Positions 7,326 to 16,700 of a stretch of DNA of 37,629 nt are shown here, piece by piece. Below the pieces are notes generated by a model. That model was not told the origin of the DNA and searched no databases. It saw nothing but the letters and a program-made list of their open reading frames with translations. The stretch covers positions 1 through 37,629 of the forward strand of contig JAJDEQ010000073.1 in the NCBI GenBank assembly GCA_029259695.1, in the 5' to 3' direction. A program made the position numbers and the translations under genes. The first letter of the stretch is position 1. Every line of letters begins with the position of its first letter. Source of the DNA: Planctomycetota bacterium (GTDB lineage Bacteria > Planctomycetota > B15-G4).

Positions 7326-8254
7326 GCCCCGAGGTCGCCGGTGCCGGTGGACACCTCGAACAGTTCGAGCAGTGTCCAGGTGCGCTCCTCGTTCACGCGC
7401 TCGTAGCGGAAGAGGGCGAACAACCAGAAGTCGAGGAACTCGACGCGCACGCCGTCGCCGCTCGGGTCGCGATCGAGTTCGAACAGGATCGGGATGTCGA
7501 AACCGGTCAGGCGCGTGGGCTGCTCCTGCAACCTGATCTCGACGCTGCGTGCCGGCTCGTCGCCGTCGTCTGCGGTGCGCACGTCGAACGACACGCGTTC
7601 GCCCGGGGCGCGGGCGCGCAGTCGGCGCAACATGGCTTCGGCCGAGGCGACCGGCTCGCCGTCCACGGCGATCACGACCGTGCCCGGCTCGAGTTGCGCC
7701 CGGGCCACGGGGCCGTCGGGTGCTGCCGAGAGCAGCATGGCTCCGCCTTCGGCGCTGACCCATGCCGCCCGCGTGCGCGAGCGATCGAAGCGATAGGCGA
7801 AGCGGGCGCTCTCGCCGCCTTCGCCCTCGCGGGCATCGAGTGCGATCGGCACCGTGAACACGGCGTCGTCTCGCTGGACGGTCAACTCGATCGCCGTGCC
7901 GGGGGCGAGTTCGGCGAGGCGCGCGTCGATGTCCTCCGGGGCCTCGAGGACGGCGCCGTCCCATTCGAGCACCACGTCCTCGATGCGCACTCCCGCGCGG
8001 TCGGCCGGCGAGTTCTCGACCACGCGCACGACACGCACGCCGGGCTCGAAGAACAGCGCGTCCAGCGAGCGGCTGTCGTTCTCCTCGGTGCGCAGGCCGA
8101 GGAATGCGCCGCCCTCCGTCGTCGCGGCCCAGGCCCCGGCTTCGGTGAGCGGCTCGGGGATCGGCGCCAGGGGCGCGATGCGGCAGGCGGGAAGCGACGC
8201 CGTCAGTCCGATGGCGAGCAGGGCGGAGGCGAGATGGAAGGGGCGCGCGTTCAT
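7322..8254 (-). CDS. Lipoprotein with two PDZ domains (operon gene 1)
   Basis: A 310-residue protein. Signal peptide 1-23 ends in lipobox L-P-A-C with Cys24 as the lipidation site. PDZ 1 spans about residues 50-142 (A-F-L-G-L-R, then S-P-A-D-R-A-G-V-R-I-E-D-V-V). PDZ 2 spans about 160-240 (G-P-V-A-R-A-Q-L-E-P-G-T-V-V-I-A-V-D-G). A final segment of about 60 residues is rich in aromatic residues. No trypsin-like protease domain precedes the PDZs, so this is not a complete DegP; it more likely binds C-termini or unfolded segments. It leads an operon with two FG-GAP proteins, linked by a GTGA overlap, and may anchor or present them. The ATG at 8254 was chosen because it begins the signal peptide; upstream in-frame sequence looks non-coding. 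Confidence 0.82.
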   Translation of the reverse strand: MNARPFHLASALLAIGLTASLPACRIAPLAPIPEPLTEAGAWAATTEGGAFLGLRTEENDSRSLDALFFEPGVRVVRVVENSPADRAGVRIEDVVLEWDGAVLEAPEDIDARLAELAPGTAIELTVQRDDAVFTVPIALDAREGEGGESARFAYRFDRSRTRAAWVSAEGGAMLLSAAPDGPVARAQLEPGTVVIAVDGEPVASAEAMLRRLRARAPGERVSFDVRTADDGDEPARSVEIRLQEQPTRLTGFDIPILFELDRDPSGDGVRVEFLDFWLFALFRYERVNEERTWTLLELFEVSTGTGDLGA

Positions 8255-8330
8255 GGTCGTCGGCTCGTGGTTCAGCGTGTCGGGGTCTGCCGGCATGCCG
8301 TGTGCTGCACCGGACGCGGTGACGCGCGGC

Positions 8331-8336
8331 ATGATA
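8331..8336 (-). promoter_or_regulatory. Possible -10 element (TATCAT) of the PDZ/FG-GAP operon
   Basis: Read on the minus strand this is TATCAT, a 5/6 -10 match in the 227-bp gap between the PDZ gene start (8254) and the ABC permease stop (8482). The transcript would start about 70 nt before the ATG. No convincing -35 is seen at 16-18 bp, so confidence is low. Confidence 0.28.
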
Positions 8337-8481
8337 CCCATCGCCCCGTGCGCCTGCCCGCGCACCGTGGCATCTGCGCTGCGCGTCACGGAAATCTCAC
8401 GAAAGGCGCGCGTTCGCACGGTTGGGCCCGGTCGACCGGGTCGGCCGCCCGGAAGCCGCCGGCGGCCGGCGACACGACGGG

Positions 8482-9351
8482 TCAGCTCAACGAACGTCGG
8501 GAGAGGACGCCCCAGGCCAGCAACACCAGCAGCGCACCTTCGGGCCAGGGAACGATCAGGTTCATGCGGAACACGTCCTGCGTGAAGCCGGCGTCGGAGA
8601 AGCCGCGCGCCATGCTGGCCACTTCCTTGATGTAGGAGTTGTCGACCAGGGACGGATTGAAGGCGGCGAAGACCCACCAGCGATCGTCCCCGAGCACTTC
8701 CTTGAAGAGGTCGAAACCGAGGTAGGTCACGAGCGCGCCTGCGACCGCCCCCGCACCGGTGCGGCACAGCGCGGAGACCAGCAGGCCGAAGGTCCAGGTC
8801 GCGAGCATCGGCGGCAGCGTGGTCATGCACGCGCCGAGCAGCTCCTCGTGCAGCTCGGCCGTGCTCATCAGCTCGTAACCGTCCTCGATGAGTGGCCCGA
8901 ACTCGAACAACCACGCGGCGCCGAGCCAGGCACCCAGGGCCGTCACGAGCACCGTGAACAGGCACAGGGGCACGCCGAGCAGCGCCCGTCCGCAGAGGGT
9001 TGCGCCGCGGGACGCGCTGCGCGTGAGACTCGCCCGCAGCACGCCCGACTCGAGGTCGGCGGCGATCCCGCGAGCGGCGTAGATCAGGAGCACGAGCGTG
9101 CCTACCGTGAGGCCGGCGGACCAGCCGTCGACGAAGGGGCCGTAGGCGTTGCCCGGCTCGGGGACCGGCGGTGCCGCCCGGCCCGAAGCGAGCGCGCGTT
9201 GCAGCGCTGTCGCGTAGGACGAGCGCTCGGCGACGTGCTCGGCGAACACGCGCAGGAACGAGAGCAGCGCCAGGAACGTTCCGCACGCCCACGCCGTACG
9301 GCTGCGCACCAGGCGATACCACTCGGCGCCGTACACGCGGCGAACGCTCAC
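8482..9351 (-). CDS. ABC transporter permease (ABC-2 type)
   Basis: A 289-residue integral membrane protein. A cytoplasmic R-R-V-Y-G-A-E-W-Y-R-L start is followed by a first helix at about residues 19-35, a large extracytoplasmic loop, then hydrophobic segments near 80-95, 125-150, 175-205 and 262-280. About six helices fits ABC-2 or NatB-type export permeases. The GTG at 9351 overlaps the ATPase gene stop as GTGA, giving coupled translation and 1:1 pairing. The large first loop resembles exporters for which bacteria use one ATPase and one membrane subunit. The substrate cannot be inferred. Confidence 0.82.
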   Translation of the reverse strand: MSVRRVYGAEWYRLVRSRTAWACGTFLALLSFLRVFAEHVAERSSYATALQRALASGRAAPPVPEPGNAYGPFVDGWSAGLTVGTLVLLIYAARGIAADLESGVLRASLTRSASRGATLCGRALLGVPLCLFTVLVTALGAWLGAAWLFEFGPLIEDGYELMSTAELHEELLGACMTTLPPMLATWTFGLLVSALCRTGAGAVAGALVTYLGFDLFKEVLGDDRWWVFAAFNPSLVDNSYIKEVASMARGFSDAGFTQDVFRMNLIVPWPEGALLVLLAWGVLSRRSLS

Positions 9352-10391
9352 GCTTCGCTCTCCTGCACCATCCGGTTGAACAACGCAGGCAGGCTCGATT
9401 GCTCCGGGATCACGGCGGCGACGTCGCAGCCCGCCTCGACCAGGGTGCGGTTCAGCACGCTGGTCGGCAGGCCGCCACAGCGCAACAGGAAGGCCCGGCG
9501 GTCGTCGCCGTTCGCAGCGGCCGCGGGCGCGGGCGCGGTCGGCACCGCCGTGCCCGGTTCGCCGTAGGCCGACAGGTCCAGTGCCACCAGATCGCCGGCG
9601 AGATCCTCGTCGTCCACGAGCGGCCGCCGGCCCACGTCGCTCTCGCCGAGCAGCTCGACGCCTTCGAGCCGGGCCAGGATCCCGCGCACCTGGTCGGCCG
9701 GACCGGCGTGCACGCGCACACGGGGTTCGTCGCCGGCGAGCACGTCCTGGAGCGTTCCGCTGCGCAGCACGCGCCCGCCCGCGAGGATCGCCACGTGCGA
9801 CACGACCTGCTCCATCTCGTGCAAGCGGTGGCTGGAGAGCACGAGCGTCAGGCCGTCGTCGCGCAGGCGGCGGAAGAGCTGCAGCATCTGGCGCACGCCG
9901 ACCGGGTCGAGGCCCGACAGGGGCTCGTCCAGCACGAGCAGCTCCGGACTGCCCAGCAGGGCTCTCGCGATCGAGAGGCGCCGCTTCTGCCCAAGGGACA
10001 TGCGCCCGGCGCGGCGCTTGCCCAGTTCGCCCAGCCCGACCAGTGCGAGGCAGTCGTCGAGGCCCCGCCCGCCCGGGTGTCCCAGGGTGCGCCCGGCATA
10101 GGCCAGGTTCTGTCGTGCCGTGAGTCCGCCCACCAGGCTGGGGGTGTCGAAGACCACGCCGACCCGACCCGCCGTGCGGTGGATCTGACGCGAGGGCACG
10201 CCCAGCAACTCGCTGTGGCCGGAGTCCGGTCGCAGCAGACCGAGCAGGCAGGCGAGCGTGGTGGACTTGCCCGAGCCGTTCGGTCCGAGCAGGCCGAAGA
10301 TCTGCCCCGCGTCGACCGTCAACGAGAGTTCCCGCACGGCACGCGTGCTGCCGAACGACTTCGACAGGGACTCGATGCTCACCGCCGTCAT
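9348..10391 (-). CDS. ABC transporter ATP-binding protein
   Basis: A 347-residue cytoplasmic ATPase. Walker A is G-P-N-G-S-G-K-S-T near residues 36-44. The signature motif reads M-S-L-G-Q-K-R-R rather than L-S-G-G-Q. Walker B is L-L-V-L-D-E-P with a following S-G-L-D-P D-loop, and the switch His is in S-S-H-R. These place it in the CcmA/NatA-like subclass paired with ABC-2 permeases. Beyond the about 220-residue nucleotide-binding domain lies a C-terminal extension of about 120 residues with an Ala/Pro-rich linker (A-P-A-P-A-A-A-A), common in this subclass. It is first in a two-gene operon with the permease. The 99-bp gap to the next gene upstream holds no clear promoter. Confidence 0.93.
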   Translation of the reverse strand: MTAVSIESLSKSFGSTRAVRELSLTVDAGQIFGLLGPNGSGKSTTLACLLGLLRPDSGHSELLGVPSRQIHRTAGRVGVVFDTPSLVGGLTARQNLAYAGRTLGHPGGRGLDDCLALVGLGELGKRRAGRMSLGQKRRLSIARALLGSPELLVLDEPLSGLDPVGVRQMLQLFRRLRDDGLTLVLSSHRLHEMEQVVSHVAILAGGRVLRSGTLQDVLAGDEPRVRVHAGPADQVRGILARLEGVELLGESDVGRRPLVDDEDLAGDLVALDLSAYGEPGTAVPTAPAPAAAANGDDRRAFLLRCGGLPTSVLNRTLVEAGCDVAAVIPEQSSLPALFNRMVQESEA

Positions 10392-10490
10392 GGCGCACGA
10401 GCCTAGCAGGAGCGAGGGCGATCTCCGCGCCTCCGTCCGCCACGGGACGGCGCGGCGCTCAACGCCGCCGGGCCCCGCACCCGGTCGTCG

Positions 10491-13400
10491 TCAGGCGAGC
10501 CCGGGCAGTTCCACGTGCACCAGTTCGCCCTGGAGCGGGAGGTGGATCAGGCCGCCCAGGACCGGCTCGCCGAGGGCCAGCCACAACGCGCGGCCGTAAC
10601 CCGCCACCTGGCGGGCATAGTCGGCCAGCGACTCGGCATCGGGTGCGTGACGCACCGTCTTGTGGTCGAGGACCCACCAACCGCTGTCGGTGCGCAACAG
10701 CAGATCGGCCTGACCGCGCACCAGGCGTCCCTCGTGTTCCAGGGCGAGTGGCCATTCGCGGTGGAGCTCCGCTCCCGGGAAGCGCTGCTCGAGGGCCGCG
10801 CGCAGGCGATCGCCCAGGTCGAGCAGCAGCTCGGGTCGGAGCACGGCCTGCACGCCGTGGCCGGTGACGAGCCGCCGGGCCAGGGCCTGCCGGGAGGCGT
10901 CGTCGAGGCCCTCCACATCGGCGGCGAAGAAGGCGTGCACCGCGATGCCGAGGGCCCGCGGGGGGACGTCGCCCAGTTCCAGGGTGAGCGGCGACCCCAG
11001 TGTCCGGGCGGCGCCGACGCTGCGCGGGCCCGCGTGTTCCCAGGCGCCGAAGCCCACCGTGCGCGTTGTGCGTCGACCGCCGGGGCCGCGGCCGGACCAG
11101 GTCGGCGGCGTGGCGAGGGGCTGCGGTTGGGGCTCCCGGGCGGCGACGTGTTCCACCTCCACCGGCACGCCGGTGTGGGCGAAGTCGTCCTCGTCCGCGT
11201 GGGGCAGGGGGGCGTGGGGGAAGCACAGGTCCCAGAGCGAGGCCTTGTCACTGGCCTCGTCGATGGGCAGCACGAGCACGTCGCGAGCGCGGGTCAGCGC
11301 GACGTACAGCAGGCGCTGGTCCTCCCGGTCGATGCGCAGCCTGGCCTGCTCGGCTTCGGGGGTTCCGTCGAGCGCCGCACCCAGGGGGACCTTCCCGGGC
11401 AGCTTCTCCTTGCTGCCGAAGGGGTGGGGCCAGAAGCGCACCCAGCGTCCCGCCAGGGGATCGGCGAACGAGCCGTCGGGGTCGTCCGGAACCGACGCGG
11501 CGGGCCCGTCCGCCGCGGCGTCCCCCGGCGCGCGCTCGACGTGGACGCCCGTTCCGGCCAGCACGTGGTGCTTCTTGCCGGAGCGTTCGTCGAGCATGCC
11601 CACCACGACCAGGGGCCACTCGAGCCCCTTCGAAGCGTGGCAGGTGAGCACCGTGACGGCGTCCTGCGCATCGGGAGCGAGATGATCCGCGCCGTCCTTC
11701 TCCAGGGCCAGCAGGTGACGGCACAAGCCGGCCGCGGTGGGCGGCAGGCGCCGTGCGGCACGCAGGTTCTCGTACTGCGTGGCCACGAAGCGCAGGCGCT
11801 CGAGGTTGGCCAGGCGCACGCCTTCCATGCCGGCGGCGCGGCAACGTCGCGGCAGGTCGAGGGCACCGATCACCGCGTCGAGCATCTCCGACGGGGTGGC
11901 GACGAGCAGCGTGTCGGCCAGGGCGTGCAGGCGCGCCAGCACCGCGCGGGGTTCGTCCCGGGTCGGGTCGTCGACGCGAGCGCCTTCGTCCGCCGGCCGC
12001 GGCGTCGGGATGCCGTCGCGCAACAGCGACGCCAACCAGCGATCGGGGTCCTCCGTCCCCAGCAGGAACTGCAGCTCCGCCGACTCGAGCGGCGTGCGCC
12101 GATGGGTCGCCACCGTGAGCGCCGCGAACGCCGTGCGTCCCTCGAAACTGTCGAGCAGCCCCGGTGTCTCGGCCGTAGCCGCGATCCCGTGCGCCTGCAG
12201 GGCCGCGGCCATCTCCTGGCAGTGGCTCCGCTGGCGCATGACGACGGCCACGTCGCCCGGTCGCAGGGGGCGCACCTCGCCGGTCTGCTTGTCGTACACC
12301 GGGTGGCGCTCCGGTTGCTCGAGCCGCTGGGCCAGGCCCGTCGCCAGGGCGCGCGCGAAGTTGGCCTTCGTCGCCTTCGGCTTCTTCGTGCTGCCCGGCG
12401 GCGGCGGTTGCGGCGCCACGCGCCACACGCGCACGGCGGGGCGGGGCAACTCGTCGGGGTCGTCACGGCGCGGTTCGAGGCACACGTCTTCGGCGGCCAT
12501 GCGCACGTCATCCGGCACGTGTTCGCCGCCGAAGGTGTGCGCGAACAGCCTGCCCGTGAAGTGCACCAGGTCCGGGCGGCTGCGCCAGTTGCCGGGCAGC
12601 ACGTCGACCCGGGCACCCCGCTGCCGCAGGGCTTCGTAGGACGCGGCCACCAGCTCCGGGTCGGTGTGACGGAAGCCGTAGATGGCCTGCTTGGGGTCGC
12701 CGACCCAGATGGCGTGGGGCACGTGGGGCACGAGCCGGGCGAAGAGCGACAGCTGGATCGGGTTCGTGTCCTGGAACTCGTCCACCACCAGCGCCGAGAT
12801 CGAGCCGGCGATGGCCGCCAGGTTGCGCTCGTCGTCGAGCAACTCCACCGCGCCCACTTCGAGGTCGGTGAAGTCCAGCAGACGCTCGCTGCGCTTGTAC
12901 TCCTCCCATGCGCCGCAGGTCGCCTGAGCGAGATCGAAGCAACCGTCGACGTACTCGCTGAGCGTGTCGCGCAGCGCAGCCGACGCCTCCCAGCCGCCGC
13001 AGTGGGGCCGGGCCTCGTCGAGCAGGCTGTCGGGCTTCGCGCCCAGGGGCCGGGTGTATTGGATCTCCGCCAGGGGCAGGAAGGCCTGTTCCTGCACCGC
13101 GGCCCGCAGCATGGCGAGGTCGTGGTCGGTGTCGAGGTTCGGCTTCACGGGCGGCGCGGCCGAGCGCATCGCCGCGGCGGCGCCCGCGAGCGCGTCGGCC
13201 ACCGGATCGAAGTCGAAGCGACCCGTGCCGAAGGTCGGCAGGGCGAACAGCGACGCGAGGCTGCGCTGCTTGGAGCGGGCGACGCCCGCCGCACCGATGC
13301 GATACACCCGTAGCATCTCCGCGATGTCGATCACGTGCTCGCGGAAGTCCTCGACATCGAGGCGCCGGGCCAGGGTGATCATCTCGCGCTCCCGGGCCCG

Positions 13401-13769
13401 GTCGATGGCGCGGTGCAGGACGCGTCGCATGGGGTTCGCTTCGTTCAACTCCTCTTCGGGCACCAGTCGCGTCATCGGCGATCTGCCGGCCAGCAGGGCG
13501 TGGCGCACGATGAGTCGCTGGCAGACGGCGTGGACGGTGCCGATCAGGGCTCGGTCCACGTCACGCGCGTGGCGCTCGCAGCCGCGTGAGAGCAGCAGCG
13601 CGCGGATGCGCCCGCGCAACTCTCCGGCGGCCTTGACCGTGAAGGTGGTCGCGACGACGTCCGCCGCGGCCACCTCGCCGCGCTCGATCAGGTCCACGAG
13701 TGCATGCGTGATCTCGTGCGTCTTGCCGCTACCGGCCGAGGCTCGGATCAGTCGGATCGTGCCGCGCAT
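10491..13769 (-). CDS. AddA-like UvrD-family helicase/nuclease
   Basis: A 1092-residue protein from the ATG at 13769. Superfamily 1A helicase motifs are in order: Walker A A-S-A-G-S-G-K-T (10-17), the Q/Ia region T-T-F-T-V-K-A-A, Walker B V-V-D-E-F-Q-D-T, motif III V-G-D-P-K-Q-A-I-Y-G-F-R, motif IV G-N-W-R-S, motif V T-C-H-A-S-K-G-L-E-W and motif VI Y-V-A-L-T-R-A-R. The C-terminus carries a PD-(D/E)XK nuclease (G-Q-A-D-L-L-L, then V-L-D-H-K-T). It therefore resembles AddA, the motor and nuclease of the double-strand-break resection enzyme that loads RecA. It follows the AddB-like gene with a TGATG stop/start overlap, which decides this start over an earlier in-frame one. It is shorter than Bacillus AddA (about 1230 residues). 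Confidence 0.88.
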   Translation of the reverse strand: MRGTIRLIRASAGSGKTHEITHALVDLIERGEVAAADVVATTFTVKAAGELRGRIRALLLSRGCERHARDVDRALIGTVHAVCQRLIVRHALLAGRSPMTRLVPEEELNEANPMRRVLHRAIDRAREREMITLARRLDVEDFREHVIDIAEMLRVYRIGAAGVARSKQRSLASLFALPTFGTGRFDFDPVADALAGAAAAMRSAAPPVKPNLDTDHDLAMLRAAVQEQAFLPLAEIQYTRPLGAKPDSLLDEARPHCGGWEASAALRDTLSEYVDGCFDLAQATCGAWEEYKRSERLLDFTDLEVGAVELLDDERNLAAIAGSISALVVDEFQDTNPIQLSLFARLVPHVPHAIWVGDPKQAIYGFRHTDPELVAASYEALRQRGARVDVLPGNWRSRPDLVHFTGRLFAHTFGGEHVPDDVRMAAEDVCLEPRRDDPDELPRPAVRVWRVAPQPPPPGSTKKPKATKANFARALATGLAQRLEQPERHPVYDKQTGEVRPLRPGDVAVVMRQRSHCQEMAAALQAHGIAATAETPGLLDSFEGRTAFAALTVATHRRTPLESAELQFLLGTEDPDRWLASLLRDGIPTPRPADEGARVDDPTRDEPRAVLARLHALADTLLVATPSEMLDAVIGALDLPRRCRAAGMEGVRLANLERLRFVATQYENLRAARRLPPTAAGLCRHLLALEKDGADHLAPDAQDAVTVLTCHASKGLEWPLVVVGMLDERSGKKHHVLAGTGVHVERAPGDAAADGPAASVPDDPDGSFADPLAGRWVRFWPHPFGSKEKLPGKVPLGAALDGTPEAEQARLRIDREDQRLLYVALTRARDVLVLPIDEASDKASLWDLCFPHAPLPHADEDDFAHTGVPVEVEHVAAREPQPQPLATPPTWSGRGPGGRRTTRTVGFGAWEHAGPRSVGAARTLGSPLTLELGDVPPRALGIAVHAFFAADVEGLDDASRQALARRLVTGHGVQAVLRPELLLDLGDRLRAALEQRFPGAELHREWPLALEHEGRLVRGQADLLLRTDSGWWVLDHKTVRHAPDAESLADYARQVAGYGRALWLALGEPVLGGLIHLPLQGELVHVELPGLA

Positions 13770-16700
13770 CAGCGTGAGTCCTGGCGCTTCGAGCGCGGGT
13801 GCTGTTGACGCAGTCCGCACAGCGCCGTGAACGAGCAGTACTCGCACACCTTGGTGATCTCGCGCACGGCCAGGCCGTCGGTGACCGGGGTGCCGCCGGC
13901 GTGTTGTCCGTCATCGATGCAGGTGGCGGTCACGACGCCGGCCGCCAGCGTCTCGCGCGCCGCCTCGATCGACTTGGCGAAGCGCGTGAAGGTGTCGGCC
14001 GAAGAGGGGCCGTCGATCGGGGTGACGCCGGGGAACGCGTTGTTGGCCAGCGGCAGCATGCGCCGGTTCTTGAGGGTGAAGTAGGCCACCGAAGCGTGAT
14101 CGCCGAGCAGGTGGCGGTACAGGGCGAGCTGCGTCGCGCGGCCCTTCTGCAGCTCCTTGTAGCGCTGGCCGGCGCCCCACTTCAGGTCGACGATCGCCGG
14201 TCCGGAGGGCAGCCGCGCCACCAGGTCGATGTGGCCCTGGATCGGCCCCAGCCGGTCCGTGTCGAGCTGCGCCGGGTACTCGAGCTGGACCCGTTGCGCG
14301 TCCGCGTCCAGCAGGTGCTGGGCCAGCACGGCGACGGCGCGACCGATCTGCCGCTCGACGTCCTCCCGGTCGTGCTCGCGGCCCGGGAGCAGCAGCTGCG
14401 CCGCCTCGCTGGGCAGCAGTTGCTCGAGCCGTGCCTCCGCCCGGCGACGCAGCGCGTCGGGGTCGCTGTTCGGACCGAAGTCGGCGAAGACCTCTTCCAC
14501 GAGGCGGTGGGCCAGGGTGCCGAACAGCAGCGGTCCGTCGCGCGGGCGGGGCTCGGTGGCGCGGTCGAGTCGCAGGAAGCGTCGCCCCGTCGCCCTCAGC
14601 TCGTCTTCCCGGAACGACGCGTCCGAGGGAGATTCGGGCAACGCGGCGTCCGGGGCCGGGCCGGGCGAGGGGCGGGACGTGTCGGTGGGCGACAGCTCCC
14701 CGGCGGGCACGTGGTAACCGAGCAGCCACTGCAGCGGGCAGTCGACGAGCTTGGAGAGCGAGTTGTGCGATTCCACCGGGCGGCGGCGGTCGGCCACGTC
14801 GGCGGCGATGCGCCAGATGCGGTGCGGGGAGCGCGGTGCGCGCGCTTCCGGCGGGGCGCTGGGCAACTCGCCGAGTGCGGTGCCGGGGAACTGTTGCGCC
14901 AGCCGATCGGGCCGTCCCTGGGTCACGAGCCGATCGGCCGACGGCTCGTCGACGCAGCGCGCGGCCAGGACGTGCCACAGCGGGTGCACGGCTTCGTCGT
15001 CGAGGCCGTGGCCCACCAGCAGCACCCTCCGGCGCACGAGGCGCAGGGCACGCTGCGCTTCGCGGTAGGCGGCTTCGGACTGGGCCTCCGGGTCGGGCAG
15101 GTGTGCCCCGCGCCGCGCGAGTTCGCTGCGCTCGTCGGCCGACCACGGGCTGGGTGTCGGCGTCGGCCAGGCGTCGGCCGCGAACGAGCACCAGATCAGC
15201 GTGTCCACCGGTGCGTGGAGTTGCGCCGGCGAGGCGAGGGCGATCAGCGGGCCGGCTTCGGCCGCCGCCAACTCGGTGGCGCGCACGTCCGCCAGGATCA
15301 GATCCAGCAGGGCGTGCAGTTCACCGTCCTCGATCGTGTCCCGGCGATTGCCGGTGCGCGTTGCCAGCACGGCTCGGAGGTCGTGTGTGCATCGCAGCGC
15401 GTCGTCGAGCTGGCGGTCGAGGGCGCGACCGCGCTGGTCGGCGGCCGGTCCGGGGCCCAGTTCCAGGGGGTCGTCGGCAGCCGCCGAGTGTTGACGCTCC
15501 TGGAGCCGCTCGGCGAGCCAGGCGCTGACCCGCTCGGTCACGTCGAGGACGCGGGCCACGGGCAACGGCTGGCCCGCCGGGACGGTGGGCGCGTCGAGCC
15601 ACGTGTCGACGAGTTCCCGTTCCCGGGCGGCATCCCGGGGGCCGAGATCGTCCACCGCCCGGCCCAGGGCCCTGTGCCAGGCGGCGCCGCCGCGGCCCGG
15701 ATGATCGAGGACGGCGAGGCGCAGCCGGTCGCGGGTGCGATCCCGCAACGGATTGAGCGGCAACTCGCAGAAGGCCACGAGCCGCTCCGGGTCCAGCGGA
15801 GCGCGCAGCATGGACAGCGAGAGCGGCAGCAACTGGCTGGCGGGGCGGAACGGGGAGGCTTGGCGCGCGCCCGTCCGGGGCAGTCCGGCGGCGGCCAGGG
15901 CGGTGTCGTGCAGCGGCGACGGGCCCAGGAGCACCACCTGGCCTCGGGCCGGGGCTGTATCGACCGGAGTTGATTCGTTGGCCGCCGAGGCGGGAGCCCG
16001 CGTCGGGGGCCAGAGTTGCCCCTGGCCGACCGCCGGGCGGGCGCTCGGGGCGGGTTGTCCGGCGTCCGCGGCCGGCGTGGTCCCCACCGGCTGGGCTGCC
16101 AGGGCCGCGACCAGTTCGGCGGCTTCGCCCGGGCTCGCGGCACGCAGGTAGGCCAGCGAGCCGTCCGCGCGCACCTCGGCCTTGGGGCTGCCCTCCTCGA
16201 GGGCTGCCTGGATGCGGCCCAGGTCGCTGTCGGGCGACGCGGCGGGGGGCGGCGGCTCGGTCCAGCTCAGTTCGGCGCCCCCGGCCTGCAGCACGTCCAG
16301 GACTTCGCGCCAGAGCCCGGGCAACAGGCTCGCGGGTGTGACGCACTCGATCCTGGCGATGGGCAGCACGGGCGTTCCGGCGTCGCGCTGGCGCAGCTCT
16401 CGCACGGCGTCGGCGAGCCGATCGGGGAAGCCCGCGCCGCTCGCCGCTCCGTCCCCGGCCCTGGCGCAGGCCTCTTGGAAGGGCGTCTCCAGGGCAGCCA
16501 GCTCGCGCACGCGCGACAGGCCCTGGCCGGCCCCCGTGGTCGCCGCGCCGGTCCAGCCCGCCAGCACGAGCTCATCGCGGCGAGCCAGCAGGAACTCCGC
16601 GACGCCGAGGGGGTCGACCGCGTAGGAGCGGTCGTAGAATGCCGTTCCACGTCGAGCGGCCACCGCGGACTGCATGGCCGCCACCCGGACCGAACGGCCC

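Noticed and set aside
8427..8466. GC-rich palindromes at 8427-8440 and 8455-8466 upstream of the PDZ operon
   Set aside because: At about 70% GC several perfect 14-bp palindromes are expected by chance in a window this size. They have no partner copies, so an operator call is not supported.
10515..13313. A 932-codon plus-strand frame opposite the AddA-like gene
   Set aside because: Complement of a gene with all helicase motifs; no independent features.
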